DNA of 64,000 bases, from positions 1 to 64,000 of the forward strand of contig CAYMWF010000004.1 of NCBI GenBank assembly GCA_964394085.1, read 5' to 3'. Within the stretch, counting starts at the first letter, position 1. Each line of letters starts with the position of its first letter. The notes under the pieces are model-generated. The model had not been told where the DNA came from. It worked only from the letters and a program-made list of their open reading frames with translations, and did not search any database. Source of the DNA: CAYMWF01 sp964394085 [NCBI: uncultured Gemmatimonadota bacterium]. Lineage in GTDB: Bacteria; GCA-2686955; CAYMWF01. Positions 1-10,192 of this stretch are shown here, piece after piece. Position numbers and translations under genes: made by a program.

Positions 1-118
1 GCAAGGTCCATGGTGCTCTCGTCGAATAAGCAGCAATACCGGGGAAAGTGACGACTCCTTGGATAAAGCCCCCGAAAAAACACTCGCAACGCAGAATGCA
101 TAAGCAATTGATCAAAAC

Positions 119-147
119 TTGACATCACCAATGTAGATGGGTAAACT
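119..147 (+). promoter_or_regulatory. sigma70-type promoter for the beta-propeller gene
   Basis: TTGACA at 119-124 is followed by a 17-bp spacer and TAAACT at 142-147, a perfect -35 box with a good -10. Transcription would start near 154, giving a leader of about 80 nt before the ATG at 235. Bases 1-118 show no gene or other signal I can support. Confidence 0.65.
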
Positions 148-234
148 ACGCGCGCTTTTGAGGGATTCCGTTGTTTTCTAAGGGGAGAACCCAATTTCTT
201 GTCGTTATGTCATTTTCAGCCGGAGGATGCAAGG

Positions 235-1899
235 ATGAAGCGTATTTGTGCAATTTCTACAGCTGTCGCGGTGCTGGCCCTGATCATGATAGGCGCTGCC
301 GCCGCAGACAACCCCGTATGGGAGCAGGTCGGCTTCAGCGGCTATAAAGTCTCTGATGTCGCGGTAGATCCAGTGACTTCCGATGTTGTATTCGCTACCG
401 TTGCAAATCTAGTCGACAGTTTAAAAGTTTTTGATGGCGTTTACAAATCGATCGACGCCGGGGCTACATGGAGCCTGGTTCTTGATACTTCACCTTCCGG
501 ATTCAATTTGAGCCTTTCCTGCCTGGCGATCAGTGAGAGTCATCCACAAGTCGTCTGGACAGGCTCCAACGGAAGCAACAAAACCTTCAGAAGCACTGAT
601 TCCGGTGCGACGTGGACGCAAATCAACGTTGGCTCCGGCTTCCTGAATAAGGTCTACGGAATAGAGATATCGACAACCAACCCGTATGTGGTTTTTGTTT
701 CCGGTCTTGAAGGATTATATAAGACTACTGATGGTGGTGGCAGTTTCACCCAGCTCGATCTCGATGGCGCCCTTATAGGTACGTGGGGTTTGGCAGTGAT
801 GAAAGATGATCAGAACAAGCTGTATGCCGGAGCCATCAACGACGATGTATACAAATCAGAAGATTTCGGTGAAACCTTTGTTTCTGTTAATGAAGGTTTA
901 CCTGAAGGCTATTACTCCAAGGCTCTCGCTATAGATTCTGAAGATTTTAACACAGTATACACCTACATGACAAAAGCCCAGGTGAAACCTCAGCTCTGGA
1001 AATCCACCGATGGCGGAACAACATGGATTGACCTGGATGAGAATGAAAACCTGGGGAATATGCTTACCCTGTCTGCCGATAATCTTATTTTCGGCTCCAT
1101 CGTCGGGAACGGTCTCTTTTACTCGACCACGAGCGCGACAGGGTTCGCCACATTCGCTAATGGCCTGGATGACATAGATCTATACAATGTCGCGAACAGC
1201 ACTGACGCCTGGCATTTCTACGGGGCTTCGAACGACGGTTTGTGGTTTATCGACATCCCCTCACTGCCTCCAGGTCCGCCGCCTGTCCCTGAAGTCACGA
1301 ACAATGAAGGCGAACGCGAGATCTACCTGTCTTGGGACCCGGTTACAGTGAATGGTGACGGGAGTGAAATGAACGATCTGATGGGGTATGTGATCTATCG
1401 CGCACTCAATCAGTTCCTGGATGAAAACTTCGAAGTTATCGACACGCTGATTTACAACGGAGAAACACCGACATACACCGATTACGCTTTCCAGACCGCG
1501 CTTTATGCCTACAAGACCGCAGGTATTGATTCTTCGGGTGTGATTGGTGATCAGTGCAACCCATACGGAGGACCGGTTGGTGTCGGTGTTGAGGGTGGTG
1601 GTACGCCTGCGCCCCATGTTACAGCACTCGGACAGAACAGTCCGAATCCGTTCAACCCTCACACAACCATTACATTCTCGATAGGCGGCGTTGACCCAAC
1701 ACGGATGAACCTGTCTATTTATGATTTGACCGGCAAACTGGTTATTACGCTCTTGGACGGAATTGTAGAACCAGGTCACCATACAGTTGTCTGGAATGGT
1801 AACGATACTGCCGGCCGGAGTTCTGCCAGCGGTGTCTACCTGTACACTCTCGAAGCGGGTGAAACGCGAGAAACCAGGAAAATGGTGCTCGTGAAGTAA
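235..1899 (+). CDS. secreted Asp-box beta-propeller protein with FlgD/type IX-like C-terminal domain
   Basis: Predicted exported protein of 554 residues. The ATG at 235 is chosen over an in-frame TTG at 199 because GGAGG sits 8 nt upstream and a clean signal peptide follows (MKRICAIS...GAAAAD). Five Asp-box (BNR-type) repeats can be read near residues 71, 120, 164, 208 and 257 (SIDAGATW, STDSGATW, STDGGTTW and two weaker ones), which implies a sialidase/VPS10-like beta-propeller. A fibronectin III-like segment follows at about 347-455. The last ~88 residues carry NSPNPFNP...SGVYLYTL...KMVLVK, a pattern known from FlgD-like and type IX sorting domains. No catalytic residues of a sialidase are evident, so a binding or surface role is more likely than an enzyme. 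It has its own promoter and terminator. Confidence 0.8.
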   Translation: MKRICAISTAVAVLALIMIGAAAADNPVWEQVGFSGYKVSDVAVDPVTSDVVFATVANLVDSLKVFDGVYKSIDAGATWSLVLDTSPSGFNLSLSCLAISESHPQVVWTGSNGSNKTFRSTDSGATWTQINVGSGFLNKVYGIEISTTNPYVVFVSGLEGLYKTTDGGGSFTQLDLDGALIGTWGLAVMKDDQNKLYAGAINDDVYKSEDFGETFVSVNEGLPEGYYSKALAIDSEDFNTVYTYMTKAQVKPQLWKSTDGGTTWIDLDENENLGNMLTLSADNLIFGSIVGNGLFYSTTSATGFATFANGLDDIDLYNVANSTDAWHFYGASNDGLWFIDIPSLPPGPPPVPEVTNNEGEREIYLSWDPVTVNGDGSEMNDLMGYVIYRALNQFLDENFEVIDTLIYNGETPTYTDYAFQTALYAYKTAGIDSSGVIGDQCNPYGGPVGVGVEGGGTPAPHVTALGQNSPNPFNPHTTITFSIGGVDPTRMNLSIYDLTGKLVITLLDGIVEPGHHTVVWNGNDTAGRSSASGVYLYTLEAGETRETRKMVLVK

Positions 1900-1923
1900 C
1901 TTAACTAATTCGATGATTTGATA

Positions 1924-1955
1924 GAAGGCCCGAACCAGGCGGTACGGGCCTTCTT
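1924..1955 (+). terminator. intrinsic terminator after the beta-propeller gene
   Basis: A perfect 9-bp GC-rich stem (GAAGGCCCG / CGGGCCTTC) with a 12-nt loop is followed by a short T-rich tail. It lies 25 nt after the stop codon and separates this gene from the tol operon. Confidence 0.6.
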
Positions 1956-2086
1956 CGTATGGAAAAGCTATGAATCGTTCCGGTTCTTACAGGTGTATTC
2001 TGATTCGATCGAGTTCGGGAAATACCTATGCTTATCTACAGTTCGAATAATCCGTCATATCTAGTGAACAATAACAGTCAGGTAAA

Positions 2087-2764
2087 ATGATGTTCTGTAC
2101 AATCGGTTTTGTATCAATGCTTTCCGGATTGGGACTTTTTGCATTCTTTATCATCACCATACTCGGGATCCTGTCCGTAACGAGCTGGGGCATAATAATC
2201 ATCAAATTGAAACAGTTCGATCGGATTTCCCGTGCCGATTTGAAGTTTCTCGATTTTTTCAGCGGAGTATCGAATATTTTTGATTTGACTGTGAACGAAT
2301 ATCCTGAAAGTTCATACGGAAGGATTTACGATGCTGCTGTCCGCAATTACCATGAATTTGCAGCTGACGCCCGCGCGAGAGATGTCTTTCCGCTCGCAAT
2401 GGTGCGGGAAGACATAGAGAGCGCGGTGCTGACGGCAGCGGAAGAAGAAATAAACAATCTGGAGAGATACAATATATTTCTGGCGACCACGGCGAGCGTC
2501 AGCCCGTTTCTGGGTCTCCTGGGTACGGTCTGGGGAATAATGGATGCCTTCATCAGCATGGGTTATCGCGGATCGTCGAGTATCGGTGTGGTCGCGCCGG
2601 GTATCGCCGAAGCTCTGATAACCACCATCTTGGGTCTGGCCGTCGCTATTCCTGCGGTTGTTGCACATAATTACTTCACCGGCCGAACCAGGAACTATTA
2701 CTCTGAGATGAAACGTTTTGTTAACGAATTAGCTGGGAAATCACTGAAAGAACTGCTCAAATGA
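2087..2764 (+). CDS. tolQ: TolQ, proton channel subunit of the Tol-Pal system
   Basis: MotA/TolQ/ExbB-family inner-membrane protein of 225 residues, a normal TolQ length. A first hydrophobic segment lies at about residues 10-35 and a pair at about 135-200. The stretch TTASVSPFLGLLGTVWGIM is the family's hallmark, followed by the conserved GIAEALITT segment. With TolR it forms the channel that uses proton flow to drive TolA and keep the outer membrane attached during division. The start is ATG 2087 (a second ATG follows directly) with a weak AGG upstream. The stop overlaps the tolR start in an ATGA, so the two are translationally coupled. The gene order tolQ-R-A-B-pal-cpoB excludes the ExbB reading. 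Confidence 0.93.
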   Translation: MMFCTIGFVSMLSGLGLFAFFIITILGILSVTSWGIIIIKLKQFDRISRADLKFLDFFSGVSNIFDLTVNEYPESSYGRIYDAAVRNYHEFAADARARDVFPLAMVREDIESAVLTAAEEEINNLERYNIFLATTASVSPFLGLLGTVWGIMDAFISMGYRGSSSIGVVAPGIAEALITTILGLAVAIPAVVAHNYFTGRTRNYYSEMKRFVNELAGKSLKELLK

Positions 2765-3189
2765 TCTATCCGGACAGAGAATTCAAAGCTCTTTCTGATA
2801 TCAATGTCACATCGCTCGTAGATGTAACCCTGGTTTTGCTTATCATCTTTTTGATTACAGCTCCGATTATGAGGGCGGGTCTGGAAGTGGACCTGCCCGA
2901 GAGTAAGGCGACCGGGGAAGTGAATCTCGAGCAAGGTTTGACTGTTACTATAACCAAGGATGGGGTCGTAATCATTGAGAGCCGGCCCGTTCCTCTGGAG
3001 GAATTTCGTTCTGAGATGGAGGTGATTTTGCTGGCCCGGGATGTGGAGGAGGTCTACCTGCAGGGCGACAAGGCGGTACCTTACGGAATTGTCATGAAAG
3101 TTGTAGGCGAACTCAGGGAACTGGGCGTAACTGCGCTCGGTCTGGTCGCGGAGCCGGAATCATTGGAACGTCGGCGGGGGCGTAGATGA
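2761..3189 (+). CDS. tolR: TolR, ExbD/TolR-family channel partner
   Basis: Protein of 142 residues with one N-terminal membrane segment (about residues 19-37) and a periplasmic ExbD/TolR domain. Asp21 in the membrane segment (SLVDVTLVLL) is at the place of the conserved proton-carrying Asp of the family. The C-terminal part contains GDKAVPYGIVMKVV, typical of ExbD/TolR. It overlaps tolQ upstream (ATGA) and the tolA-like gene downstream by 4 nt. It works with TolQ at the inner membrane. Confidence 0.92.
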   Translation: MIYPDREFKALSDINVTSLVDVTLVLLIIFLITAPIMRAGLEVDLPESKATGEVNLEQGLTVTITKDGVVIIESRPVPLEEFRSEMEVILLARDVEEVYLQGDKAVPYGIVMKVVGELRELGVTALGLVAEPESLERRRGRR

Positions 3190-3980
3190 AACCGGAGCCT
3201 GTCAGGCTGGATAGAAGGAATCTTCTTGTTTCTTTTGCCGGGCACATCCTGTTTTTTTTGTTTTTCTCGCTAGTCGAAGTACTTTTTGTTCCTGTTCGCG
3301 AACCGGTGGTTCACACGGTTAGACTGGTTCAGATACCTCGAGCCCCCGGGTCACGGAAACCGGTGAAAGCGGCGGAGATACTGCAGAAGAAAGAGCGGGT
3401 CAAAACCGTTCAGCCCCAGCCGGTCAGGAAGGTTGAGAAGAATATCGAAAAACCTAAAAAAAAAGATTTAGAACAGTCTGAAAAAAAAGAAAAAGAGAAA
3501 ATCAAACCTCAGCAGCCGAAGCAGGAAGAAAAAAAACCTGTCAAACCGCCTCCCCGCGATGAAAAAAAAGAATCGGACGTTGAGCCTGATCGGAAAGAGG
3601 ACCTTTTGGTCGCGAACGATTCCCATCCTCTCGGTTCTCCGGCACATGGAACAGTTTCGGATATCAAAGCCGATGGCGACGGGGAACTCCCGGTCTATTT
3701 CCTCGAGCTTGTAAGGAGTAAAATCGGTATATGCTGGAAGAATCCTTATTCAGGGCAAGCACGGAAACTGGAGGTTGTTGTCGGGTTCAGAATCAACCGG
3801 GACGGTTCCCTCGGAGCCGTCAAGGTTGAGAGACGCTCGGGCAAACAGATTTTCGATCAAGCTGCCACACGTGCGGTATACTGTGCGGCGCCCTTCCCGC
3901 CGGTACCCGCCTCGGCCGGTCGCGGGCCTCTTAATATTCATTTCAAATTCAAATTCCTTGGAAATGGTTCGGGTGAATGA
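3186..3980 (+). CDS. tolA: TolA-like / TonB C-terminal-domain protein
   Basis: Protein of 264 residues with the TolA/TonB plan: one N-terminal membrane anchor (about residues 10-35), a Lys/Glu/Pro-rich periplasmic spacer (about 60-140, rich in KK, EK and PK) and a TonB/TolA C-terminal domain (about 160-262; SKIGICWKNPY and later GSLGAVKVERRSG). Its position between tolR and tolB argues that it is the TolA that links the TolQR motor to the outer-membrane TolB-Pal pair. Sequence alone would only say TolA/TonB family. It overlaps tolR by 4 nt and tolB by 4 nt. Runs of A in the linker (3458-3490) are slippage-prone but intact here. Confidence 0.82.
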   Translation: MKPEPVRLDRRNLLVSFAGHILFFLFFSLVEVLFVPVREPVVHTVRLVQIPRAPGSRKPVKAAEILQKKERVKTVQPQPVRKVEKNIEKPKKKDLEQSEKKEKEKIKPQQPKQEEKKPVKPPPRDEKKESDVEPDRKEDLLVANDSHPLGSPAHGTVSDIKADGDGELPVYFLELVRSKIGICWKNPYSGQARKLEVVVGFRINRDGSLGAVKVERRSGKQIFDQAATRAVYCAAPFPPVPASAGRGPLNIHFKFKFLGNGSGE

Positions 3981-5413
3981 AAATCAAACTGACGTCACGA
4001 ATTCTACCCTCCGGCGTTTTTCAGCCATTTTTTATGTTACTGATTATTTCCTTGCTGTTCGCCGTTGAAACATCCGCGTCCAGCCGGGATGTGTATCTCA
4101 GCCTGACTACCCGTGACATCGCTATGTTATCGCTGGGGGTAGAGGATTTTACCTGCAGCGATTGCCCTGCCGGGATCGCTCTTGCGGATTCGATGGGTGA
4201 GATTATCAGAAGAGACCTGGAGTATTCGTTACGAGTGGATCTTGTAAGGTTCCCTTCAGGAGATGATCCGGAAATCGATTCCCTTTTAAGCGTTGCGACC
4301 TCCGATGGCGGGGAGGAGGAACGGAGGCGAGGTGTCTGGATGGCATTGGGAACGAATGTTCTTGTGACCGGAAGAATGTCTGATATCCCCGTCAAGGGTT
4401 TTATCTCCAGATTACTGGGCGGTTCGGCAGGCGGCGAAAAAGTCCTGGAAGATGAGCAGGAGAAGGAGTGTCATTTTCATTTCAAAGTCTGGCATCTTTT
4501 CTCCATGACTGAAATATTCGAGGGTTCGTTGCAGGTAAACGAGACTAACCTGCGTGACAGCGCCCACCTTGTTTCCGACAGGATACTCCGGGAGATAACC
4601 GGTCGGACGGGCATAGCGCGCACGAAGATTGCATTCTCCCGTCCTTCTAAGCAGGGAGGGAAGGAAATCGTTCTTACGGATTATGACGGATTCAATCCTC
4701 GTATAGCAGTCCCAGGGGGTACAATCAATATCATCCCCGCATGGCGACCCGGGAATAGAGAGCTGCTTTTTACATCGTTTCGAACGGGTAATGCCGATCT
4801 ATACCGTTTGTTGCTGAAAGATGACAAAATAAAACCGTTCAGTCTCGGTTCGGGACTCGACACCGGAGGGGCCTGGTCGCCGGATGGTAAATGGATAGCA
4901 TATACAAAGAGTATCGAAGGTAATCCTGATGTGTATGTCTATTCCATCTTAAAAAAACGTGCATACAGGTTGACCAGGCACATCGGGATCGATGATTCAC
5001 CGGCGTGGTCACCGAATAGTCGGGAACTGGCGTTCGTCTCTGAGCGTCACGGCCGTCCGCAGATTTACATAATGGATAGGAGCGGAGCGAACATCCGAAG
5101 ATTCACTTACAAATTCAGACAGTGTTTTTCGCCGGCCTGGTCTCCCGATGGCAATTTCCTTGCATTTGTCGCCAGGGAGGGTGGCAGATTCAAGATTTAT
5201 TGTGCCGATACAGCTGGAGAAAGTTTTTATCTTCTGGCTGAGGAGGGTACATCTAATGAAGATCCTTCCTGGTCTCCGGATGGTTTGCATGTGGTCTTCT
5301 CCTCCAACCGGGAAGGTTCCAACAGTATATATTCAGTTCACCGCGACGGTACCGGACTGAGAAGGCTCACGCCGGCGGATGGATCTTCATCACCATCCTG
5401 GTCTACATTTTAG
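3977..5413 (+). CDS. tolB: TolB, periplasmic beta-propeller of Tol-Pal
   Basis: Exported protein of 478 residues. A hydrophobic N-terminal segment ending near TSASS acts as signal peptide. A TolB N-terminal domain (about 45-200) is followed by a propeller of PD40/WD40-like repeats in which WSPDG or WSPNS recurs (AWSPDGKWIAYT, AWSPNSRELAFV, AWSPDGNFLAFV, SWSPDGLHVVFS). It ends with SPSWSTF. TolB binds Pal and TolA in the periplasm. The ATG overlaps the tolA-like stop by 4 nt. It is longer than the ~430 residues of enterobacterial TolB, mostly in the N-terminal domain. Confidence 0.93.
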   Translation: MKIKLTSRILPSGVFQPFFMLLIISLLFAVETSASSRDVYLSLTTRDIAMLSLGVEDFTCSDCPAGIALADSMGEIIRRDLEYSLRVDLVRFPSGDDPEIDSLLSVATSDGGEEERRRGVWMALGTNVLVTGRMSDIPVKGFISRLLGGSAGGEKVLEDEQEKECHFHFKVWHLFSMTEIFEGSLQVNETNLRDSAHLVSDRILREITGRTGIARTKIAFSRPSKQGGKEIVLTDYDGFNPRIAVPGGTINIIPAWRPGNRELLFTSFRTGNADLYRLLLKDDKIKPFSLGSGLDTGGAWSPDGKWIAYTKSIEGNPDVYVYSILKKRAYRLTRHIGIDDSPAWSPNSRELAFVSERHGRPQIYIMDRSGANIRRFTYKFRQCFSPAWSPDGNFLAFVAREGGRFKIYCADTAGESFYLLAEEGTSNEDPSWSPDGLHVVFSSNREGSNSIYSVHRDGTGLRRLTPADGSSSPSWSTF

Positions 5414-5458
5414 AGCACCTCTTCTTCTCAGGATGAAAATAGGTTAATATCGAATAAC

Positions 5459-5477
5459 CTGCGGCAAGTTGCCGCAG
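5459..5477 (+). terminator. hairpin after tolB, weak terminator or mRNA stabiliser
   Basis: CTGCGGCA-AGT-TGCCGCAG forms a perfect 8-bp stem 45 nt after the tolB stop. There is no T-tract, so it may be a processing or stability element rather than a true terminator. It lies in a 336-nt gap (5414-5749) that holds no gene I can see, only this hairpin and candidate pal promoters. Confidence 0.3.
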
Positions 5478-5533
5478 CCCTCCCGATTACCTGTAAATCG
5501 AGCGATATATCGCATCAGCCCTTTCGAACCCGC

Positions 5534-5708
5534 TTGACACTTATACTGCTTTCAGCTACATAATCAATTCCGCGTCGCAACAGCTGCTGCCGCCGACTAC
5601 GGCCCGGCACGGATGAATATTCGACAGATTAAGGCGCGCTCCCTAAGGATGTTCATTTTTCAGGTATTTGCCTCGACTCGCCAAACTAAACAGGTATGCG
5701 TATATAAT
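5534..5708 (+). promoter_or_regulatory. candidate promoter region for pal-cpoB
   Basis: TTGACA at 5534-5539 is followed after 19 bp by CATAAT (559-564), a slightly long spacer. A second candidate is the perfect TATAAT at 5703-5708, lacking a clear -35 box, which would start transcription about 35 nt before pal. Either would let pal and cpoB be expressed apart from tolQRAB. Both are read by eye. Confidence 0.35.
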
Positions 5709-5749
5709 GCGGAAGCGTAGTCGGTTTTCCCCATCCCGGAGGTTGTTTT

Positions 5750-6277
5750 ATGACCAGGATTACTAGAAAATCAGCATTTCTCCTTATCTTTTCCATTATG
5801 ATCTGGGCCGGACTCAACGGCTGCAGTCCTAAAGTAGAAGAAATTCCGGAGGTTACAGAGGAACCTGAGGAGATAGTACCGGTAGAAGAAGTTGCTCCGC
5901 CGGCAGAACCGGAGGAACCTGAGGTCGTAGAGCCGGAACCGGTGGAAATCGTTCTTGATATGATCCACTTCGATTTTGATCGATATAACCTGATAAGCGA
6001 AGCGATCGAAATACTCGAGATGAATGCGAAAGCTCTGGAATCCGATCCGGAAGCCACGATTACAATCGAAGGACACTGCGATGAACGTGGTACAGTAAAA
6101 TATAATCTTTCACTGGGAGAGAAACGGGCGAATTCAGCACGGCAGTACCTGGTCAACTATGGTATTGCTCCCGCACGTGTAAAAATTGTCAGCTTCGGTA
6201 AGGAGCGTCCGCTCATACCCGAATCCAACGAGTCCGCCTGGGCCATGAACCGGAGAGCGGAATTCGTGCTGGACTGA
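5750..6277 (+). CDS. pal: Pal, peptidoglycan-associated lipoprotein
   Basis: Lipoprotein of 175 residues. The lipobox LNGC puts the lipid-bearing cysteine at residue 25. A Pro/Glu/Val-rich linker (about 28-65) joins an OmpA-like peptidoglycan-binding domain (about 68-175) with TITIEGHCDERGT and NLSLGEKRA, the residues that contact diaminopimelate in this family. A GGAGG lies 8-12 nt before the ATG. Pal sits on the inner face of the outer membrane and binds TolB. Length and motifs are normal. Confidence 0.94.
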   Translation: MTRITRKSAFLLIFSIMIWAGLNGCSPKVEEIPEVTEEPEEIVPVEEVAPPAEPEEPEVVEPEPVEIVLDMIHFDFDRYNLISEAIEILEMNAKALESDPEATITIEGHCDERGTVKYNLSLGEKRANSARQYLVNYGIAPARVKIVSFGKERPLIPESNESAWAMNRRAEFVLD

Positions 6278-6287
6278 GCCCGCGATT

Positions 6288-7106
6288 ATGGTAAACGCGG
6301 GTTTCATAGCTGCTAATCCCCGATTTCGCGGGATTGCTGTTCTTATACTGCTGTTCCCGGCAATACTGACTTCATCGTGCGTGTCGCGAACCGAGATCAA
6401 GCAGCTCAAGAAAGAATCAAACGATACATTCAATCTGACTGCCCGGATAGATACCACTTCCCGCGGCAACAACACGACTCTTCGGGAAGTGCAGTCGAAA
6501 CTTGAGCTGCTTGAAAGCGAAGTGAGAACGTTGAAGGGGATGGTCGGCGCTTCATTCGCTGGTGACGGTTATTCCGTTGATGAACAATATGACAGGCTCG
6601 AAACGATAGAGCATATTCTCAAACAGCTCCTCGAGAGGAGCGGTGAGGTTGAAGAACGATGGGAGGGCAGACAGCTTTTCGAGGCTGCATACAGGGACAT
6701 GAGATCGGGTAACCTTCAGCTGTCGATTGATGAATTCTCTCTGTTCCTCGACAAATTTCCCGACTCTCCCCGTGCGGATGACGCGCTGTATTATGCAGGG
6801 GAGTGCTGGATCCAGATGGATAGCGTGTCCACGGCGATCGGAGTTTTTAAATCTCTGGTGGATCAGTACCCAGGCGGAGATATGGCGCCGCCGGCGCTTC
6901 TCGAAATGGGAGTCGTGCTGGAAAACGCGGGAGATCCCGAGGGAGCTGTCGAAACATACGGGACTCTCGCGGATAAGTACCCCGATTCCAGGGAAGGAGA
7001 GCTTGCACGGCAAAGGCTTGAGCTCCTGATCGGCACGGGTCAGGAAAAAGAAGATGAAACAGGAGCCAGGGAGGAGCCGCCGGATGCAGGTACCGAACAG
7101 GAATAA
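6288..7106 (+). CDS. cpoB: CpoB/YbgF-like TPR lipoprotein
   Basis: Protein of 272 residues encoded 10 nt after pal. A lipobox-like LTSSC places Cys31 as a probable lipidation site, unlike soluble enterobacterial CpoB. A heptad-like coiled-coil region (about 35-110, ESKLELLESEVRTLKG) is followed by tetratricopeptide-like repeats (about 118-245: LFEAAYRDMRSGNLQLSIDE, DDALYYAGECW) and a charged tail. CpoB links Tol-Pal to cell-wall synthesis in known systems. Position and domain order give the assignment. Confidence 0.87.
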   Translation: MVNAGFIAANPRFRGIAVLILLFPAILTSSCVSRTEIKQLKKESNDTFNLTARIDTTSRGNNTTLREVQSKLELLESEVRTLKGMVGASFAGDGYSVDEQYDRLETIEHILKQLLERSGEVEERWEGRQLFEAAYRDMRSGNLQLSIDEFSLFLDKFPDSPRADDALYYAGECWIQMDSVSTAIGVFKSLVDQYPGGDMAPPALLEMGVVLENAGDPEGAVETYGTLADKYPDSREGELARQRLELLIGTGQEKEDETGAREEPPDAGTEQE

Positions 7107-7167
7107 ACGGTTGCGGTGAAAGCAATGCTTTTAAACCCGATCATGTTTATCATCGCTCTGGCGTGAA

Positions 7168-7197
7168 TTGCAGGCGTGAAACGAATTCGAGTACCAT
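7168..7197 (+). promoter_or_regulatory. possible promoter for uvrA
   Basis: TTGCAG (7168-7173), an 18-bp spacer and TACCAT (7192-7197) precede uvrA by about 50 nt. Both boxes are imperfect. No LexA-type palindrome is obvious in 7107-7250. Confidence 0.3.
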
Positions 7198-7250
7198 ATT
7201 AAAGAAACCAGCCCAACAAATGATCGAACGATAGATCCTGATCCACCGGA

Positions 7251-10151
7251 TTGAATGACATGACAAAAGAAGGTTCAGGCATCACCGGGGTGGATGTCAC
7301 GCGGGATATCGATACCCGGGTGTCGCCCGCCCCTTTTATTATTGTAAGGGGTGCGCGCGAACATAACCTCAAAGGCATCGACGTAGATATCCCCCGGAAC
7401 AGACTGGTTGTAATTACCGGGCTTTCCGGTTCAGGTAAATCGTCCCTGGCATTCGATACTCTGTATGCCGAAGGTCAGCGTCGGTATGTTGAATCCCTGT
7501 CGGCCTACGCCCGGCAGTTCCTCGGTCAGATGGAGAAGCCGGATGTTGAGTATATCGAGGGATTGTCTCCAGCGATCTCGATTGAACAGAAACATGCCGG
7601 CAGGAACCCGCGTTCAACAGTCGGCACCATCACAGAGATATACGACTATCTTAGGCTCCTGTTTTCACGAATAGGAACACCGCATTGCCCCGAGTGCGGA
7701 CGGATCATCTCGAGTCAGTCGATAGAACAGATGGTCGACCAGATCCTGGAAACCCGTCCGGGTACTAAAATAAAAGTGCTGGCTCCCCTGGTGAGCGGCC
7801 GCAAGGGTGCTTTTCGGGACCTACTTTCCAGGATGGCGGGCGAGGGTTTCATGAGGGTCAGGATCGACGGCGAGGAATACCGGATCGACGACGCTCCTCC
7901 TCTGGAAAAAAACATCAAACATGTAATCGAGCTTGTTGTCGACCGTCTCGTCGTCAAGGAGGGGTTCGAAAGCAGATTATTCGACTCTATCGAAACATCG
8001 CTTGCGAAAAGTGGCGGGATCGTCCGTATTCTGAGCGATTCCGGGGATGAGCGTGTATTCAGCGAAAAGATGGCCTGCACCGAGTGCGGCATCAGTTTTG
8101 AAGAACTTGCCCCCAGGGCTTTTTCCTTCAACAGTCCGTACGGCGCCTGCCCCGAGTGTGACGGCATCGGTTCGACTCGCACCCTGGACCCTGCTTTGAT
8201 AGTACCGGATCCTTCTCTCAGTCTTGCCCGGGGTGCTGTTGAGACATGGGGCACTGTGGACGGTACACGCCACTATATGCGGGTGGTGAAAACCCTGGGT
8301 GAGCATTACGGGTTCTCCATGTATACACCGTTCGAAAACCTGTCGAAGATTCATCAGGATGTCATTCTCTACGGTACCGACGGTCAGGAGATTACATTCA
8401 GCTGGGTCTCTTCATCAGGCCGCAGCAGGGGGGAATACCGTTCAAAATTCGAAGGGGTGATACCGAACCTGGAAAGACGCTATCACCAGACCAGATCCTC
8501 TCATATCCGCAACTGGATCGAGCGATATATGAGTAAACATCCCTGCAAAACCTGTAACGGCGCAAGGCTGAAACCAGAAGCCCTTGCGGTCACGGTAGGC
8601 GGCAGGAATATCAATGATGTCACAACTTTACCTGTTCACCGGGCTCGCGAATTTTTCGATACTCTCGAACTTTCCTCATCAAAGCAAACAGTGGCTGCGC
8701 AGGTGATGAAGGAAATCCGTGCCCGTCTGAAATTTCTTTCCGACGTTGGATTGGAATATTTGACACTGAGCCGCGGGGCTGGAACGCTTTCAGGTGGAGA
8801 GAGTCAGAGAATCCGCCTTGCGACACAGATCGGATCCGGACTTGCAGGTGTTCTGTATATACTTGACGAACCCAGTATCGGCCTTCATCCAAGGGATAAC
8901 CAGCGCTTGTTGAGTACGTTGATCGAGCTCCGTAACCTGGGGAATACGGTCATTGTAGTAGAGCATGACAAAGCGACCATCGAACGTGCGGATTATGTTC
9001 TGGATCTCGGACCGGGAGCTGGACGGCACGGCGGCAAAATCATCGCCGAAGGCCCTCCGGCGTCGATTGCGGCGAACTTAGATTCTCTTACCGGCGCTTA
9101 CCTGGCCGGCCGATCCCGGATCCCCCTGCCGGCTGAAAGACGGCGCACCGATAAATCTCAACTTCTGATCCAAGGTGTATCAACAAACAATCTGAAGTCG
9201 GTGGATGTAAACTTTCCTCTCGGCAGTTTCATCTGCGTTTCCGGTGTATCCGGTTCGGGCAAGAGTTCCCTGGTGAATGAAACCCTGCATCCCGCCCTCT
9301 CCCGCAGACTTCACAGGGGACAAGCCGTCCCGGGCCCGCACAAGGCTTTGTCCGGTTTGGATTTCATTGATAAAGTCATTAACATCGATCAGTCGCCGAT
9401 AGGTAAAACCCCACGTTCGAATCCCGCTACGTACACGGGTTGTTTTACACATATTCGGACTCTTTTCACAAAGGTTCCGCTTTCCAAGATGCGGGGATAT
9501 CGTCCGGGAAGGTTCAGCTTCAACGTCAAGGGAGGCAGGTGCGAGGCCTGTCAGGGGAACGGGATCAACCGGATCGAAATGCATTTCCTTCCGGATGTGT
9601 ATGTCCAGTGCGATGTGTGTAAAGGAAAGCGATATAACAGGGAAACCCTGGATGTCGAATACAAGGGGAAAAATATAAGCGAAGTTCTTGCGATGACCAT
9701 TAATGAAGCTGCTGAATTCTTCGAGAATATACCCGCTCTGAGGAGGATTCTTTCTACGATTATTGCTGTAGGGCTCGGATATATTAAACTGGGACAACCG
9801 GCGACGACACTGTCGGGTGGTGAAGCTCAGCGGGTGAAGTTGAGCACCGAACTCGCGAAAACATCCACCGGCAGAACCGTCTATATTCTGGATGAACCGA
9901 CCACTGGTCTGCATTTCGAGGATATCAAGATGCTTCTCGAGGTACTCGGAACCCTTGTTGACAGGGGGAATACGGTAATCGTGGTCGAGCACAACCTCGA
10001 GGTCATCAAGATGGCCGATCACGTGATCGACCTGGGGCCCGAGGGTGGTGACGAAGGGGGCGCAATAGTCGCTGCGGGTACACCGGAAGAGATTGCGGCC
10101 GCTCCGGGTTCTTATACCGGTCAAGCGCTCCGAAAAGAGTTGACGTTATAG
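7251..10151 (+). CDS. uvrA: UvrA, excinuclease ABC subunit A
   Basis: Protein of 966 residues, a little longer than the usual ~940. It has two ABC ATPase modules with Walker A motifs GLSGSGKSS (near residue 57) and GVSGSGKSS (near 665). Signature motifs are [12 protein letters not shown] and [12 protein letters not shown], with Walker [12 protein letters not shown] and [11 protein letters not shown]. Zinc-binding cysteine pairs are visible ([24 protein letters not shown]). UvrA scans DNA for bulky damage and loads UvrB. The start is TTG 7251 or ATG 7260; neither has a strong ribosome site. The gcv genes follow closely, without obvious functional link. Confidence 0.96.
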   Translation: MNDMTKEGSGITGVDVTRDIDTRVSPAPFIIVRGAREHNLKGIDVDIPRNRLVVITGLSGSGKSSLAFDTLYAEGQRRYVESLSAYARQFLGQMEKPDVEYIEGLSPAISIEQKHAGRNPRSTVGTITEIYDYLRLLFSRIGTPHCPECGRIISSQSIEQMVDQILETRPGTKIKVLAPLVSGRKGAFRDLLSRMAGEGFMRVRIDGEEYRIDDAPPLEKNIKHVIELVVDRLVVKEGFESRLFDSIETSLAKSGGIVRILSDSGDERVFSEKMACTECGISFEELAPRAFSFNSPYGACPECDGIGSTRTLDPALIVPDPSLSLARGAVETWGTVDGTRHYMRVVKTLGEHYGFSMYTPFENLSKIHQDVILYGTDGQEITFSWVSSSGRSRGEYRSKFEGVIPNLERRYHQTRSSHIRNWIERYMSKHPCKTCNGARLKPEALAVTVGGRNINDVTTLPVHRAREFFDTLELSSSKQTVAAQVMKEIRARLKFLSDVGLEYLTLSRGAGTLSGGESQRIRLATQIGSGLAGVLYILDEPSIGLHPRDNQRLLSTLIELRNLGNTVIVVEHDKATIERADYVLDLGPGAGRHGGKIIAEGPPASIAANLDSLTGAYLAGRSRIPLPAERRRTDKSQLLIQGVSTNNLKSVDVNFPLGSFICVSGVSGSGKSSLVNETLHPALSRRLHRGQAVPGPHKALSGLDFIDKVINIDQSPIGKTPRSNPATYTGCFTHIRTLFTKVPLSKMRGYRPGRFSFNVKGGRCEACQGNGINRIEMHFLPDVYVQCDVCKGKRYNRETLDVEYKGKNISEVLAMTINEAAEFFENIPALRRILSTIIAVGLGYIKLGQPATTLSGGEAQRVKLSTELAKTSTGRTVYILDEPTTGLHFEDIKMLLEVLGTLVDRGNTVIVVEHNLEVIKMADHVIDLGPEGGDEGGAIVAAGTPEEIAAAPGSYTGQALRKELTL

Positions 10152-10192
10152 TGATGTTGGGATAGCTTTCGGGCTTTGTCAGGAGGGGGAGT

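Noticed and set aside
9180-10124. 314-residue minus-strand open frame inside uvrA
   Set aside because: It is antisense to a well-conserved UvrA domain and has no recognisable protein features or ribosome site.
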